From Pseudomonadota bacterium (lineage in GTDB: Bacteria > Pseudomonadota > Gammaproteobacteria > Burkholderiales > Burkholderiaceae_E), in the NCBI GenBank assembly GCA_023388075.1, contig JAEWGX010000070.1, positions 1 through 33,050 on the forward strand: a stretch of 33,050 nt of DNA. Reading direction: 5' to 3'. The notes under the pieces were generated by a model that saw only the letters and a program-made list of their open reading frames with translations, did no database searches and was not told the origin of the DNA. The translations under genes and the position numbers were made by a program. Positions 1 through 7,712 of the stretch are shown piece by piece (within the stretch, counting starts at the first letter, position 1; every line of letters begins with the position of its first letter).

Positions 1-21
1 CAGCAATAGCGGACGGCAATC

Positions 22-921
22 ATGACAGTCATTCACTTTGACCGGAAGCTCGACGACGACAGCCGTCGCGAGCGGCTCTACGACGGCGACGTCTTCGTCT
101 ACTCGGCGAACGAGCATTCCATGGCGCTGGTGGAGCTGGCTCGCAAGCTGATCGCGGAGGCGTTCCCCGGCATCGATCCGCGCACGGCGCAGTTTCGCTA
201 CGACGTGAAGGAATACGCCCAGATCCTGGCGAAGCTCAAGCCCGCCTTCATCCATCATCCCGAGTGCAAGAAGATCATCCCGCGGATGCTGGCGGCCATC
301 GGCTGCGACCTGGACCAGACGCATTTCGACATTCCCCGGATGCGCAGCTCCACCAGCAACGACTACCTGACCACCGGCATCGCGTACGCATTCCATCCGC
401 ATCGCGACACCTGGTACTCCGCGCCGATGTGCCAGATCAACTGGTGGATCCCGATCTTCGACATCGAACCGGGCAACGCGATGGCCTTCCACCCCAACTA
501 CTGGGGTCGCAGCGTGATGAACGACTCCGAGACCTACAACTACCAGGAGTGGAATGCCCGGATGCGGTTCAACGCGGCCGAGCATGTCGGCAAGGACACG
601 CGTCCGCAGCCGCATGCCCAGGAAGAGCTCTCGCTCGAGCCGAAGACCGTCGTGGTGACGCCCCCCGGCGGCATGATGCTGTTCTCGGCGGCGCAGCTGC
701 ATTCGTCCATCCCGAACCAGACCGGACAGACGCGTTTCTCCATCGACTTCCGCTGCGTGCACCTGGGCGACCTGATCGCCCGCCGCGGCGCGCGCAACGT
801 CGACTCCAAGTGCACCGGCTCGGCCATCAACGACTACCTGAAGGGCAGCACGCTGGAGCACATTCCGCAGGAAGTGCAGGATATCTACATGCCGGGCCAT
901 CCGCAGCCCGTGGAGGCGTAG
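22..921 (+). CDS. 2-oxoglutarate/Fe(II)-dependent oxygenase, phytanoyl-CoA dioxygenase-like
   Basis: A 299-residue protein whose core fits the double-stranded beta-helix non-heme iron oxygenases. The visible facial triad is H127-x-D129 (in FHPHRDTW) and a distal H227 (in AAQLHSSIPNQ). R238, eleven residues later (RFSIDFR), is placed as the residue that binds the 2-oxoglutarate C5 carboxylate. There is no signal peptide, so it should act in the cytoplasm. The ATG at 22 lies close to the window edge, so the upstream context cannot be judged. The gene converges on the leftward polysaccharide genes and shares a terminator with the aminotransferase. By location it may hydroxylate a sugar, amino acid or glycan substituent, but the substrate is inferred from neighbours only. 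The family assignment is fairly sure; the reaction is not. Confidence 0.8.
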   Translation: MTVIHFDRKLDDDSRRERLYDGDVFVYSANEHSMALVELARKLIAEAFPGIDPRTAQFRYDVKEYAQILAKLKPAFIHHPECKKIIPRMLAAIGCDLDQTHFDIPRMRSSTSNDYLTTGIAYAFHPHRDTWYSAPMCQINWWIPIFDIEPGNAMAFHPNYWGRSVMNDSETYNYQEWNARMRFNAAEHVGKDTRPQPHAQEELSLEPKTVVVTPPGGMMLFSAAQLHSSIPNQTGQTRFSIDFRCVHLGDLIARRGARNVDSKCTGSAINDYLKGSTLEHIPQEVQDIYMPGHPQPVEA

Positions 922-953
922 GGTCGCCGCGCCGGCAGGCACTTCCAACGAAG

Positions 954-979
954 AAGGGGTGGCTCGAGCCACCCCTTTT
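954..979. terminator. Bidirectional rho-independent terminator
   Basis: A perfect 12-bp inverted repeat (954-965 with 966-977) is centred on TCGA, with A residues on one flank and a T run at 976-979 on the other. It sits between the stop of the oxygenase gene (+) and the stop of the aminotransferase gene (-), where a terminator serving both convergent genes is expected. Confidence 0.9.
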
Positions 980-1012
980 CCGTTCCAGGCAGGCGCCGGA
1001 GGTGGCGACCGC

Positions 1013-2368
1013 TCAGTTGTAGCGCCGGTAGACTGTCTTGGTGGGCGGGCCGACCAGCAGGCCGTCGGTGCTGCGGGCGTCGATCGCCTGCGCGTAGACG
1101 CGCGCCGCGCGGCGGATGGCCTCGACGGTGTAGTCGATGTCGTCGATCTCGTGCGAATAGCTGACGATGAAGCTCGGCGCCAGCACGCCCCAGCGGATGA
1201 GCTCCTGCAGGAAGAGCGACCGGAAGGCCTGGGACGGCTTGCCGTCGTGATCCGCGGTGGAGAAGAGCAGGTTGCAAGGCCGCCCGTTGATGCGCAGGTA
1301 GCGCTCCACGCCGGCGTCCCGCGCCGCCTCCTCGAACCCCTGCCGCAGCCGCTCGCCCACCCGATAGAGGTGCTCGATGACCGGTTCGTCACGATAGATG
1401 CGCATCGTCTCCACCGCGGCGGCGAGTGACGGATGCTCCGCGCCGTGCGTGGTGGAAAGCAGGAAGACCCGTTCGCGATCGTGATGCAGGCCGCCGAGCT
1501 CCATGATCTCGCGCCGCCCCGTGAGCGCCGACAGCGAGAATCCGTTCGCCATCGCCTTGCCGAAGCAGGAAAGGTCCGGCGTGACGCCGTAGATCGACTG
1601 GGCGCCGCCCTTGTCGAACCGGAAGCCGCTGATCGTCTCGTCCAGCATGAAGACCGCGCCGTTCTCGTGGGCGATCCGCTTCACCTTCTGCAGGAAGCCG
1701 TCCTTCGGCTCGGTGGCCCGGGCCGGCTCCATCAGCACGATCGCGATCTTGCCGGGATGGCGCTCGAAGAGCGCTTCGAGGCTCTCCGGGTCGTTGTAGC
1801 CGAAGGTCACCGTGAGCGACTTCTCCAGCGCCGGGATGCCGCCATCCATGGGCGTGAGGCCGATGAACCAGTCGTTGTAGGAGAAGAACGGGCTCTCGCT
1901 GCAGATGGCCACCAGCTCGCGGCCGGTGTAGGCCCTGGCGAGCTTGATGCCCGCGGTGAGGATGCTGGAGCCGTCCTTGGCGAACTTCACCATCTCGGCG
2001 CTGGGCACGAGCGACTGCAGCATCTGCGCGCATTCCAGCTCCAGGAGCGCCGGCCGGTTGAAGTTGTTGCCAAGCAGCATCTGCCGGTAGGCGGCCTCCA
2101 CCACCGGGGCGTACGCGTGCCCCAGGGTGACCGCCCGCAGCCCCATACCGTACTCGATGAATTCGTTGCCGTCGACGTCCCAGATGTGACAACCCTTGCC
2201 GCGGGCGATGTAGCCGGGAGAGCGCTCGGGGAACTGGTCGTCGCCCTTGGCATAGGTGTGGGCGCCGCCCGGGATGACCGCGTGGACCTGGGCCCGCATG
2301 GCCCGCGACTTCTCGAAGTTGACGCGCTCCACCATCGCGACAACCGCATGATCTGCGTACTTCTTCAT
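1013..2368 (-). CDS. PLP-dependent class III aminotransferase, glutamate-1-semialdehyde aminomutase-like
   Basis: A 451-residue fold-type I PLP enzyme of the class III (GSA 2,1-aminomutase-like) family. The Schiff-base lysine is K271 in FGKAMANGF. The cofactor aspartate lies in the upstream LDETISGFR segment, and the N-terminal IPGGAHTYAKGDDQ stretch is typical of GSAM-like enzymes. A true hemL for tetrapyrrole synthesis is unlikely: the gene ends a polysaccharide group and carries non-canonical insertions. GSAM-like enzymes in glycan loci are thought to make amino sugars or amino-acid-type substituents. The ATG at 2368 is preceded by a weak purine-rich GAGAAG. M12 and M24 are possible shorter starts. 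It is the last gene of the leftward group, 69 bp after the peptidase-like gene. Confidence 0.85.
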   Translation of the reverse strand: MKKYADHAVVAMVERVNFEKSRAMRAQVHAVIPGGAHTYAKGDDQFPERSPGYIARGKGCHIWDVDGNEFIEYGMGLRAVTLGHAYAPVVEAAYRQMLLGNNFNRPALLELECAQMLQSLVPSAEMVKFAKDGSSILTAGIKLARAYTGRELVAICSESPFFSYNDWFIGLTPMDGGIPALEKSLTVTFGYNDPESLEALFERHPGKIAIVLMEPARATEPKDGFLQKVKRIAHENGAVFMLDETISGFRFDKGGAQSIYGVTPDLSCFGKAMANGFSLSALTGRREIMELGGLHHDRERVFLLSTTHGAEHPSLAAAVETMRIYRDEPVIEHLYRVGERLRQGFEEAARDAGVERYLRINGRPCNLLFSTADHDGKPSQAFRSLFLQELIRWGVLAPSFIVSYSHEIDDIDYTVEAIRRAARVYAQAIDARSTDGLLVGPPTKTVYRRYN

Positions 2369-2437
2369 CTTCTCAGGATAAGGGTGCGCGGGCGCTCGTC
2401 CGTGGCACTAACGCACATTCGGTTTCACATCAGCAAC

Positions 2438-3763
2438 TCATCCTACTTCCTCTCGCACCAGCCCGGTATGCGCCAAAGCAACGGACGCCTCGAATACGAG
2501 GTCGAACGGTAGGCCGGACATCTCCGATATCTCAAGTAAAGTCTTAAGACCATCTGACATGTTCAACACCCACAGCAGCGCCAGTTGCAAACGCTGTGCC
2601 TCGTTGTGGCCGCCGGTCAGCGAATAGAGCCCACGACGGCCCAGTTGCGGCTCGCATTTCGGGTTCAGGTTCACCAGCCGCCGGTCGCGCTCGACGATGC
2701 TCACCCCTTGAAGCAACAGCTGCAGCGACTGCTCCAGGCATTCGGGGCGCACCAGCGCCAGGTTGTCGGCGGAGGTGTGGTACTGCGGATAGCTGCCGTA
2801 GGTCGAGCGCGAGAAGCAGCCCACCGGCAGGTCGAAGCCGGGCGAGCAGTACTGCCGCTCGTCGTAGCCGTACGGCATGAACGGAATGACCTCGTGCGGC
2901 AGGCCGCTGCGGCCCAGCACGTGGGTCATGATCCGGTCGATCGCCGCATCGCCGCGGCGGCTGCGCTTGTAGTGGTAGTCCCCCGGGTCGCCGACCCCGG
3001 AGACCACCAGCCCGTGGCGGATGCGCGGGGTGATCGCCTCGCGCTGCGCCAGCCAGGTGATGACGCCGATGGTGGAGGGGGCGAACACGAAGCGGTAGGT
3101 GTAGCGACGCTCCACGTCCTGGAGCGCCCGGGCGAGCCAGGTCGCCACCGCGATGCCGGAGAGGTTGTCGTTGGCGAGCGACGGATGGCAGACGTGCGCG
3201 GAAACCAGCACCTCCTCGTCGCTCGCGCCCGCCAGGACGCACTCGCCGAATGTGAGCGAGCCGGGCGCCAGCGTCGTGTCGACGCAGACCTCGTACTCGC
3301 CCTCCCGGAGCGCCTCGAGCTGCGAATGCGCCAGGCAGAAGCCCCAGTCCTCCTTGAAGTACTGGGTGCGATAGGGAATCCAGTCAGGCCGGTCCGGCAG
3401 CGAGAAGAGTCGCGGCCGCAGCTCGGCGAGCGACATCCGCCCGCGAAACGGCGCGCTGTAGTTCACCAGGTGCAGCGTGTGGTTGGCGATGTCCACGATG
3501 CGCCGGCCGTCGGGACCGGCGATCCAGGCCTCGCGCACGGTCCATTCCGGGGGCACGGTCCAATCGAACACGGCCGTGCCGGACGGAACCTCCGTGACGG
3601 TGAGCGGTATGTGGCGCGCGATGCCGGCGAGCGTCGCGCGCACGCCCTGCCCGGTGATGCTGCGCATGAGCGGGTAGAGCTCGGCGCAGAAGTCGTGCAT
3701 CGCCTGCCCGCTGCCGCGGGCGGCCTGCGGCAGCGCGGCGGCGGTGTTGCTGAGGGTTTCCAT
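2438..3763 (-). CDS. DUF2172/DUF4910 aminopeptidase-like protein with C-terminal winged helix
   Basis: A protein of about 441 residues with the zinc-peptidase-like (M28-related) architecture found in many surface-polysaccharide loci. Numbering from the ATG at 3763, candidate metal or catalytic residues are H190 and D199 in HVCHPSLAND, D301-E302 in GYDERQYCSPG, and H329 in YHTSADN. An inserted DUF2172-like region spans about residues 65-130. The last 65 residues look like a winged helix-turn-helix. The family's usual start (HDFCAELYPLMRSITGQG) lies at about residues 23-40. The frame stays open to a TTG at 3799, which would add 12 residues; neither start has a convincing ribosome-binding site, and I chose the ATG on conservation. 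The function is unknown. Peptidase chemistry on a peptide-like or amide-linked glycan substituent is a guess from fold and location. Confidence 0.82.
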   Translation of the reverse strand: METLSNTAAALPQAARGSGQAMHDFCAELYPLMRSITGQGVRATLAGIARHIPLTVTEVPSGTAVFDWTVPPEWTVREAWIAGPDGRRIVDIANHTLHLVNYSAPFRGRMSLAELRPRLFSLPDRPDWIPYRTQYFKEDWGFCLAHSQLEALREGEYEVCVDTTLAPGSLTFGECVLAGASDEEVLVSAHVCHPSLANDNLSGIAVATWLARALQDVERRYTYRFVFAPSTIGVITWLAQREAITPRIRHGLVVSGVGDPGDYHYKRSRRGDAAIDRIMTHVLGRSGLPHEVIPFMPYGYDERQYCSPGFDLPVGCFSRSTYGSYPQYHTSADNLALVRPECLEQSLQLLLQGVSIVERDRRLVNLNPKCEPQLGRRGLYSLTGGHNEAQRLQLALLWVLNMSDGLKTLLEISEMSGLPFDLVFEASVALAHTGLVREEVG

Positions 3764-3820
3764 TGGCTGTGCGGCCCGTTTGGTTTGTGAGCGCCCCAAG
3801 GCGGGGCCCGCCGGGATCGC

Positions 3821-5149
3821 TCAGTCGTAGATCGCGACCTCGGGGATGAGCACCACGAAGCGCCCGCCCCATTCGCGGATGTGCGCCATCTGCTTCATCA
3901 CCTCGTCCTTCAGGTTCCAGGCGAGGATGACGAGGTAGTCCGGGCGGGTCTCGGCGATCCGTTCCGGCGCGTGGATGGGTATCTGCGTGCCGGGCAGGAA
4001 GTGGTCCTGCTTGTGCGGATTGCGGTCCACCGTGTACTGGATGTAGTCGGAGCGCACCCCGGCATAGTTGAGCAAGGTCGCGGCCTTGGCCGGCGCGCCG
4101 TAGGCGGCGATCGTCTTGCCCTGCGCCGCCGCCTCCAGCACGAAGCGCCAGAGGCCGCGCTTGGCCTCGCGGATGCGCTCCTCCATCGCGAGATAGGGGG
4201 CGAGCGTGTCGAGCCCGGCGGCCCGCTCGCGGTCGAGCATGGCGGCGACCCGAGGCGACGCCGGCTGGGTGCCGCTTTCCGCCAGTTGGCAATACACCCG
4301 CAGCGAGCCGCCGTGGTTCGGGATCTCCTCGACGTCGAAGACCGCCAGGCCGTGGTGGGCCAGGATCCGGCTGAAGGTGAGCAGCGAGTGATAGCAGAAG
4401 TGCTCGTGGTAGATGTTGTCGAACTGGTTGCGCGTGAGCAGGTTGAGCACGTGGTGGAACTCGAACGTGGCCACGCCCGCGGGCTTGAGCAGCGCCGCGA
4501 ACCCGGCGATGAAGTCGTTCAGGTCCGGCACGTGCGCGACCACGTTGTTGGCCGCCATCAGGTCCGCCGCGTGCCCCTTGGCCTTGAGCTGCAGCGCGGT
4601 CTCGCGGCCGAAGAACAGCACCTCCATCGGGATGCCGAGCTTGGCCGCCTCGGCCGCGACGTTGGCCGCGGGCTCGACGCCGAGGACCGGAATGCCCTTG
4701 GGCAGGAACCAGCGCAGCAGGTAGCCGTCGTTGGCCGCGATCTCCACCACCTTGCTCTCGCGCCCCAGGCCGAAGCGCGCGGTCATGTCGTCGGCGTAGC
4801 GCTGCCCGTGGTCGAGCATCGCCTGCACGTACGACGAGAAGTAGGCGTAGTCGGAGAAGATCGCCTCGCCGCTCTGGAACTCCTCCAGCTGGACGAGGAA
4901 GCACTCGTGGCACACGTAGGCGTGCAGCGGGAAGAACGGCTCCATCCGGTTCAGCTCTTCCGGCTTGCGGATGGCGTTGGCCATGGGCGACATGCCCAGG
5001 TTGGCGACGGTGTGCTCGAGCGGGGTGGCGCAGAAGCGGCACTTCGCCCGGGTAGCCGCGGCCGCGGTCAGGTCGCGGACGGCGGCGGGTTGCGCGTTTT
5101 GCATCGAGGCGGCAGTTGACGGAGAGGGCTCGAGGGTGGCGGTGGTCAT
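3821..5149 (-). CDS. Zinc-finger class I SAM-dependent C-methyltransferase (NovU/TylC-like)
   Basis: A 442-residue enzyme with the three-part layout of nucleotide-sugar C-methyltransferases. An N-terminal zinc-binding domain carries C37-x2-C40 and C80-x2-C83. A SAM-binding Rossmann domain has motif I at about 135-145 (VEIAANDGYLL) followed by GVEPAANV. A C-terminal domain contains the GAPAKAATLLNYAG nucleotide-binding-like segment. Relatives C-methylate NDP-keto-deoxysugars. The ATG at 5149 lies 8 bp after the stop of the export-protein gene, so the two are almost certainly cotranscribed and perhaps translationally coupled. This implies that the exported polymer contains a branched or C-methylated sugar, although no NDP-sugar dehydratase lies inside the window. 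Confidence 0.88.
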   Translation of the reverse strand: MTTATLEPSPSTAASMQNAQPAAVRDLTAAAATRAKCRFCATPLEHTVANLGMSPMANAIRKPEELNRMEPFFPLHAYVCHECFLVQLEEFQSGEAIFSDYAYFSSYVQAMLDHGQRYADDMTARFGLGRESKVVEIAANDGYLLRWFLPKGIPVLGVEPAANVAAEAAKLGIPMEVLFFGRETALQLKAKGHAADLMAANNVVAHVPDLNDFIAGFAALLKPAGVATFEFHHVLNLLTRNQFDNIYHEHFCYHSLLTFSRILAHHGLAVFDVEEIPNHGGSLRVYCQLAESGTQPASPRVAAMLDRERAAGLDTLAPYLAMEERIREAKRGLWRFVLEAAAQGKTIAAYGAPAKAATLLNYAGVRSDYIQYTVDRNPHKQDHFLPGTQIPIHAPERIAETRPDYLVILAWNLKDEVMKQMAHIREWGGRFVVLIPEVAIYD

Positions 5150-5157
5150 GCAATCCG

Positions 5158-5979
5158 TCAGAAGATGCTTTCGCGCACGAAGATCAGGTCGTCGGCCTTC
5201 ACCGGATCGTCCAGCTTCGGTTCCAGGACCTGGATGTTGCGCTCGCCGATGCGGCGATGCAGGCGCACCCCGCGGTCGGTGCCGCGCAGGGTGAGGCCGC
5301 CCCCCTTGGCGATCGCCTGCGCCACGGTCATGCCGCGATCCAGCGCGTATTGGCCGGGACGCTGCACCTGGCCGTAGACGAAGTAGTTGGGCGCCCGGTT
5401 CACGTAGATGGTGTCGCCGGCCTGCAGCACCACGTCCTTGCTCAGGTCGCCGGTGGTGAACATGTCCACCAGGTCGATCTCCAGCCGCTGCGGACGGCCG
5501 TTGCGGGTGGTCATGAGGATCACCGAGTCCGCGCCGGTGGGCGCGACGCCGCCGGCCACCGAGAGGATCTCGGAGAGCCGCATGCCGGTGGTCTCCAGCG
5601 GATAGCGGCCGGGCCGGGCCACCTGGCCGAGCACCGACACCTGCTGGCTGCGGAACTGCAGGACGTTGAGAGTCACCTGCGGGTTCTGCAGGAACTTGCC
5701 TTCCTTGAGCCGCGTCGCGATCAGGTTCTCCGCCTGCTGCGGAGACAGGCCGGCCAGCTTCACCACCCCGAGCAGCGGATACGAGATGACGCCGCTCTCG
5801 GAGATGCGGGCCTCCACCGTCAGGTCCTGCGACTGGAACACCTGGATCCGCAGGACGTCGCCGGGTCCGAGGGTGTAGTCGTTGCGGCCGCCCTGGGCCG
5901 CGGCGGTCTGCGCGGCGAGCGACAGGGTGAGCAGCGCGAGCAGCGTCACCCAGAATTTCGTCAGGCGCGAAAGAAGCAT
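5158..5979 (-). CDS. Wza/EpsE-family polysaccharide export protein
   Basis: A 273-residue periplasmic/outer-membrane polysaccharide export protein. The ATG at 5979 was chosen because it is followed at once by a signal peptide (residues 1-28, cleavage after the AAA of QTAAAQG) and preceded by AGGA at good spacing; the frame remains open upstream to 6129, but that stretch is arginine-rich and looks non-coding. The Poly_export domain (YTLGPGDVLRIQVF) starts near residue 35. Two SLBB-type repeats follow, with GQVARPGRYPL and GQVQRPGQYALD. There is no lipobox cysteine, unlike classical Wza. It should form the export channel or its periplasmic part together with the beta-barrel protein encoded just upstream. 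Confidence 0.9.
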   Translation of the reverse strand: MLLSRLTKFWVTLLALLTLSLAAQTAAAQGGRNDYTLGPGDVLRIQVFQSQDLTVEARISESGVISYPLLGVVKLAGLSPQQAENLIATRLKEGKFLQNPQVTLNVLQFRSQQVSVLGQVARPGRYPLETTGMRLSEILSVAGGVAPTGADSVILMTTRNGRPQRLEIDLVDMFTTGDLSKDVVLQAGDTIYVNRAPNYFVYGQVQRPGQYALDRGMTVAQAIAKGGGLTLRGTDRGVRLHRRIGERNIQVLEPKLDDPVKADDLIFVRESIF

Positions 5980-6152
5980 GGGTTCGGTCCTATGTTGCAG
6001 GAGGGATTCGGAGCGGCCCGGAGATTCCGGGTCGGGTTCATAGCGAAACGAACGACGTCCGCGGCGCGATGACCGGATCCGCCAATCATAGCGCCCGCGA
6101 TCGCGGCACCGCGTGAAGGATGTCTCCAACGGAACGCCGGGCCGGGTTCCGC

Positions 6153-6180
6153 TGTCGGGCCGCCCGGGAACGGCCCGACA
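6153..6180 (-). terminator. Hairpin between epsL and the export gene (attenuator or RNA-stability element)
   Basis: A perfect 10-bp stem (6153-6162 with 6171-6180) closes an 8-base loop within the 251-bp gap between the epsL stop and the export-protein start. A second GC-rich inverted repeat lies at about 6197-6223, just after the epsL stop. Neither has a T run on the leftward strand, so they may weaken readthrough or protect mRNA ends rather than fully terminate. No other feature is seen in 5980-6230. Confidence 0.4.
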
Positions 6181-6230
6181 CCGGGAAAACGGGGCCGATC
6201 ACCGGGAGCGACCGCCCCCGGTGCCCAGGG

Positions 6231-7502
6231 CTAGAAACGGACCTGCAGGCCCAGCGAGACGATGTTCGCGTCGAAGTCCAGGAAGTCGATGTTCGAGTTG
6301 CGCTTTTCCCGGCGCAGGTCGAGCAGCGCGTTCAGGTTGCGCCGGATCTCGTAGTCCACGGTCACCCCGAACACCTGGAAGTCCTCTTCCCGCTGGTTGC
6401 CGCCGCCCTCGCCCTTGAACTTGCGATCGACGTACTGGAAGAAGGGCATCACGCTGATCTTGCCGGTTGCCTGGATGGTGGGCCGCAGCGCGAACGACTT
6501 GGCATCGGCATACGTGGCCGTGATCGCGGAGTCGTCCGGCTCGATGTCGCGGGCGAAGGAGATCAGCCACCGCACCGCCCCGCTCTGCGCGAACTCGATG
6601 TCGAAGCCGGTGGTGAGGCCGCTGAAGTCCCGGCTGCTGTCCACGTCGTAGGAGCGATCGGTGTAGCCGATGCGTCCGGCGATCCGGCTGTCGTCGGTCG
6701 GACGATAGGAGATCCGCGCCAGGATCGCGTCCTGCTTGAAGTCGCTGCTGCGCGCGCCGCCCAGGAGCGGCAGGCCGTCGGGGCCGTTCACCTGGAGCGA
6801 CTTGTAGTCCCCGTCGGTGCGTCGGTAGACGAAGTCCACCTCCAGCCCCGTCCCCGGCGCATAGCGGGCGCCCGCCTCCACCGAGTTGTAGTCCGCGTCG
6901 GAATCCTCGTAGAGCGACGAGGTGTTGCGCCGGCGATCCAGGTCCCAGCCCGCGATCGCCGACCAGGACGGCGTGAACCGGATGCCCCCGTTGAGGTATA
7001 CGGTTTGCCGTTCCACCTCGTTGCGGTCCACCACCGTCTGGCCGATGTTGCGGTCCTGCACCGCCGGCTGGTAGCGATAGACCCGGCCGCCCGCCCGGCC
7101 GAAGAACGGCCGGCCGATCACCCAGTCGTAGTTCAACCCAGCGTCGTAGCCGATGTTGTCGAAGTCGTCGAACTCGTTGTACTTGAAGCCCTGGACCTGG
7201 GCGCTGGCCTGCAGGCGCTGCTGGCTGATCCGCCGGTCGAAGGCGATGCCGAGGCGGCCGTTGAGGATGGTATCGCTGCGGCTGTCGCTGCCGTACGGGC
7301 GGGGATCGGCCTGGTCGGAGATGCGCAGCACGTTGCTGTCGCGGGTAATGCCGACGCCGGCGGTCAGGCTGATGACGTCGCCCTCGGCGTCCTGCGCCAT
7401 CGCGACCGTGCTCGTGAACCCCGCGGTGGCCGTGCCGGCCAGCAGGAGAAGTAACCGAGTGCGACTTCTACCACGAACTAGGTAGCGATTGTTTAGTTTC
7501 AT
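6231..7502 (-). CDS. epsL: EpsL-type outer-membrane beta-barrel protein of exopolysaccharide locus
   Basis: A 423-residue protein with a signal peptide (about residues 1-36, cleavage after AMA). Many alternating hydrophobic/polar strands follow, with frequent aromatic residues, and the chain ends in phenylalanine (LGLQVRF), the classic last-strand signature of outer-membrane barrels. The SLTAGVGITRDSNVLR start and the size match the EpsL family found in exopolysaccharide loci of betaproteobacteria, often those with PEP-CTERM/exosortase systems; no exosortase is in this window. It likely forms or assists the outer-membrane pore for polymer. The ATG at 7502 is preceded by AGGA at about 7 bases. 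It is the first gene of the leftward group, divergent from the hexose-1-phosphate transferase. Confidence 0.85.
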   Translation of the reverse strand: MKLNNRYLVRGRSRTRLLLLLAGTATAGFTSTVAMAQDAEGDVISLTAGVGITRDSNVLRISDQADPRPYGSDSRSDTILNGRLGIAFDRRISQQRLQASAQVQGFKYNEFDDFDNIGYDAGLNYDWVIGRPFFGRAGGRVYRYQPAVQDRNIGQTVVDRNEVERQTVYLNGGIRFTPSWSAIAGWDLDRRRNTSSLYEDSDADYNSVEAGARYAPGTGLEVDFVYRRTDGDYKSLQVNGPDGLPLLGGARSSDFKQDAILARISYRPTDDSRIAGRIGYTDRSYDVDSSRDFSGLTTGFDIEFAQSGAVRWLISFARDIEPDDSAITATYADAKSFALRPTIQATGKISVMPFFQYVDRKFKGEGGGNQREEDFQVFGVTVDYEIRRNLNALLDLRREKRNSNIDFLDFDANIVSLGLQVRF

Positions 7503-7712
7503 GACGATCCTGTCGTATTAATAACGAAGTGCGGAAAAGTGCCCCCAGCGGGTTCGTGCTTTGGGCGACACTCATTCATTCGAAGTCGGCGGGAAAGCGC
7601 GGCTGACGCCCACGGGATGCCGCCGGAACGGGCGTCAATTCTTCGATATGACGCGATGCCCGCACTAAGTTAGCAGCTTTTCTACAAGTCAACTACCAAG
7701 CACGACGCGTCG
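7503..7712. promoter_or_regulatory. Divergent promoter region of the polysaccharide locus
   Basis: This 210-bp region is more AT-rich than its neighbours and separates the two divergent transcription units. It contains an 8-bp inverted repeat, TGACGCCC (7604-7611) and GGGCGTCA (7630-7637), a candidate operator or mRNA structure. A TATTAAT stretch near 7516-7522 could be a -10 element for epsL. No confident -35/-10 pair and no sigma-54 -24/-12 site could be assigned. Confidence 0.5.

Noticed and set aside
1013..2368. hemL (glutamate-1-semialdehyde aminomutase) of tetrapyrrole synthesis
   Set aside because: It lies in a polysaccharide gene group and has diverged sequence segments; a GSAM-like aminotransferase of other substrate is more likely.
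5980..6129. 50-codon N-terminal extension of the export protein
   Set aside because: The extension is Arg/Ser-rich and would bury the clear signal peptide that begins at the ATG at 5979, which has its own ribosome-binding site.
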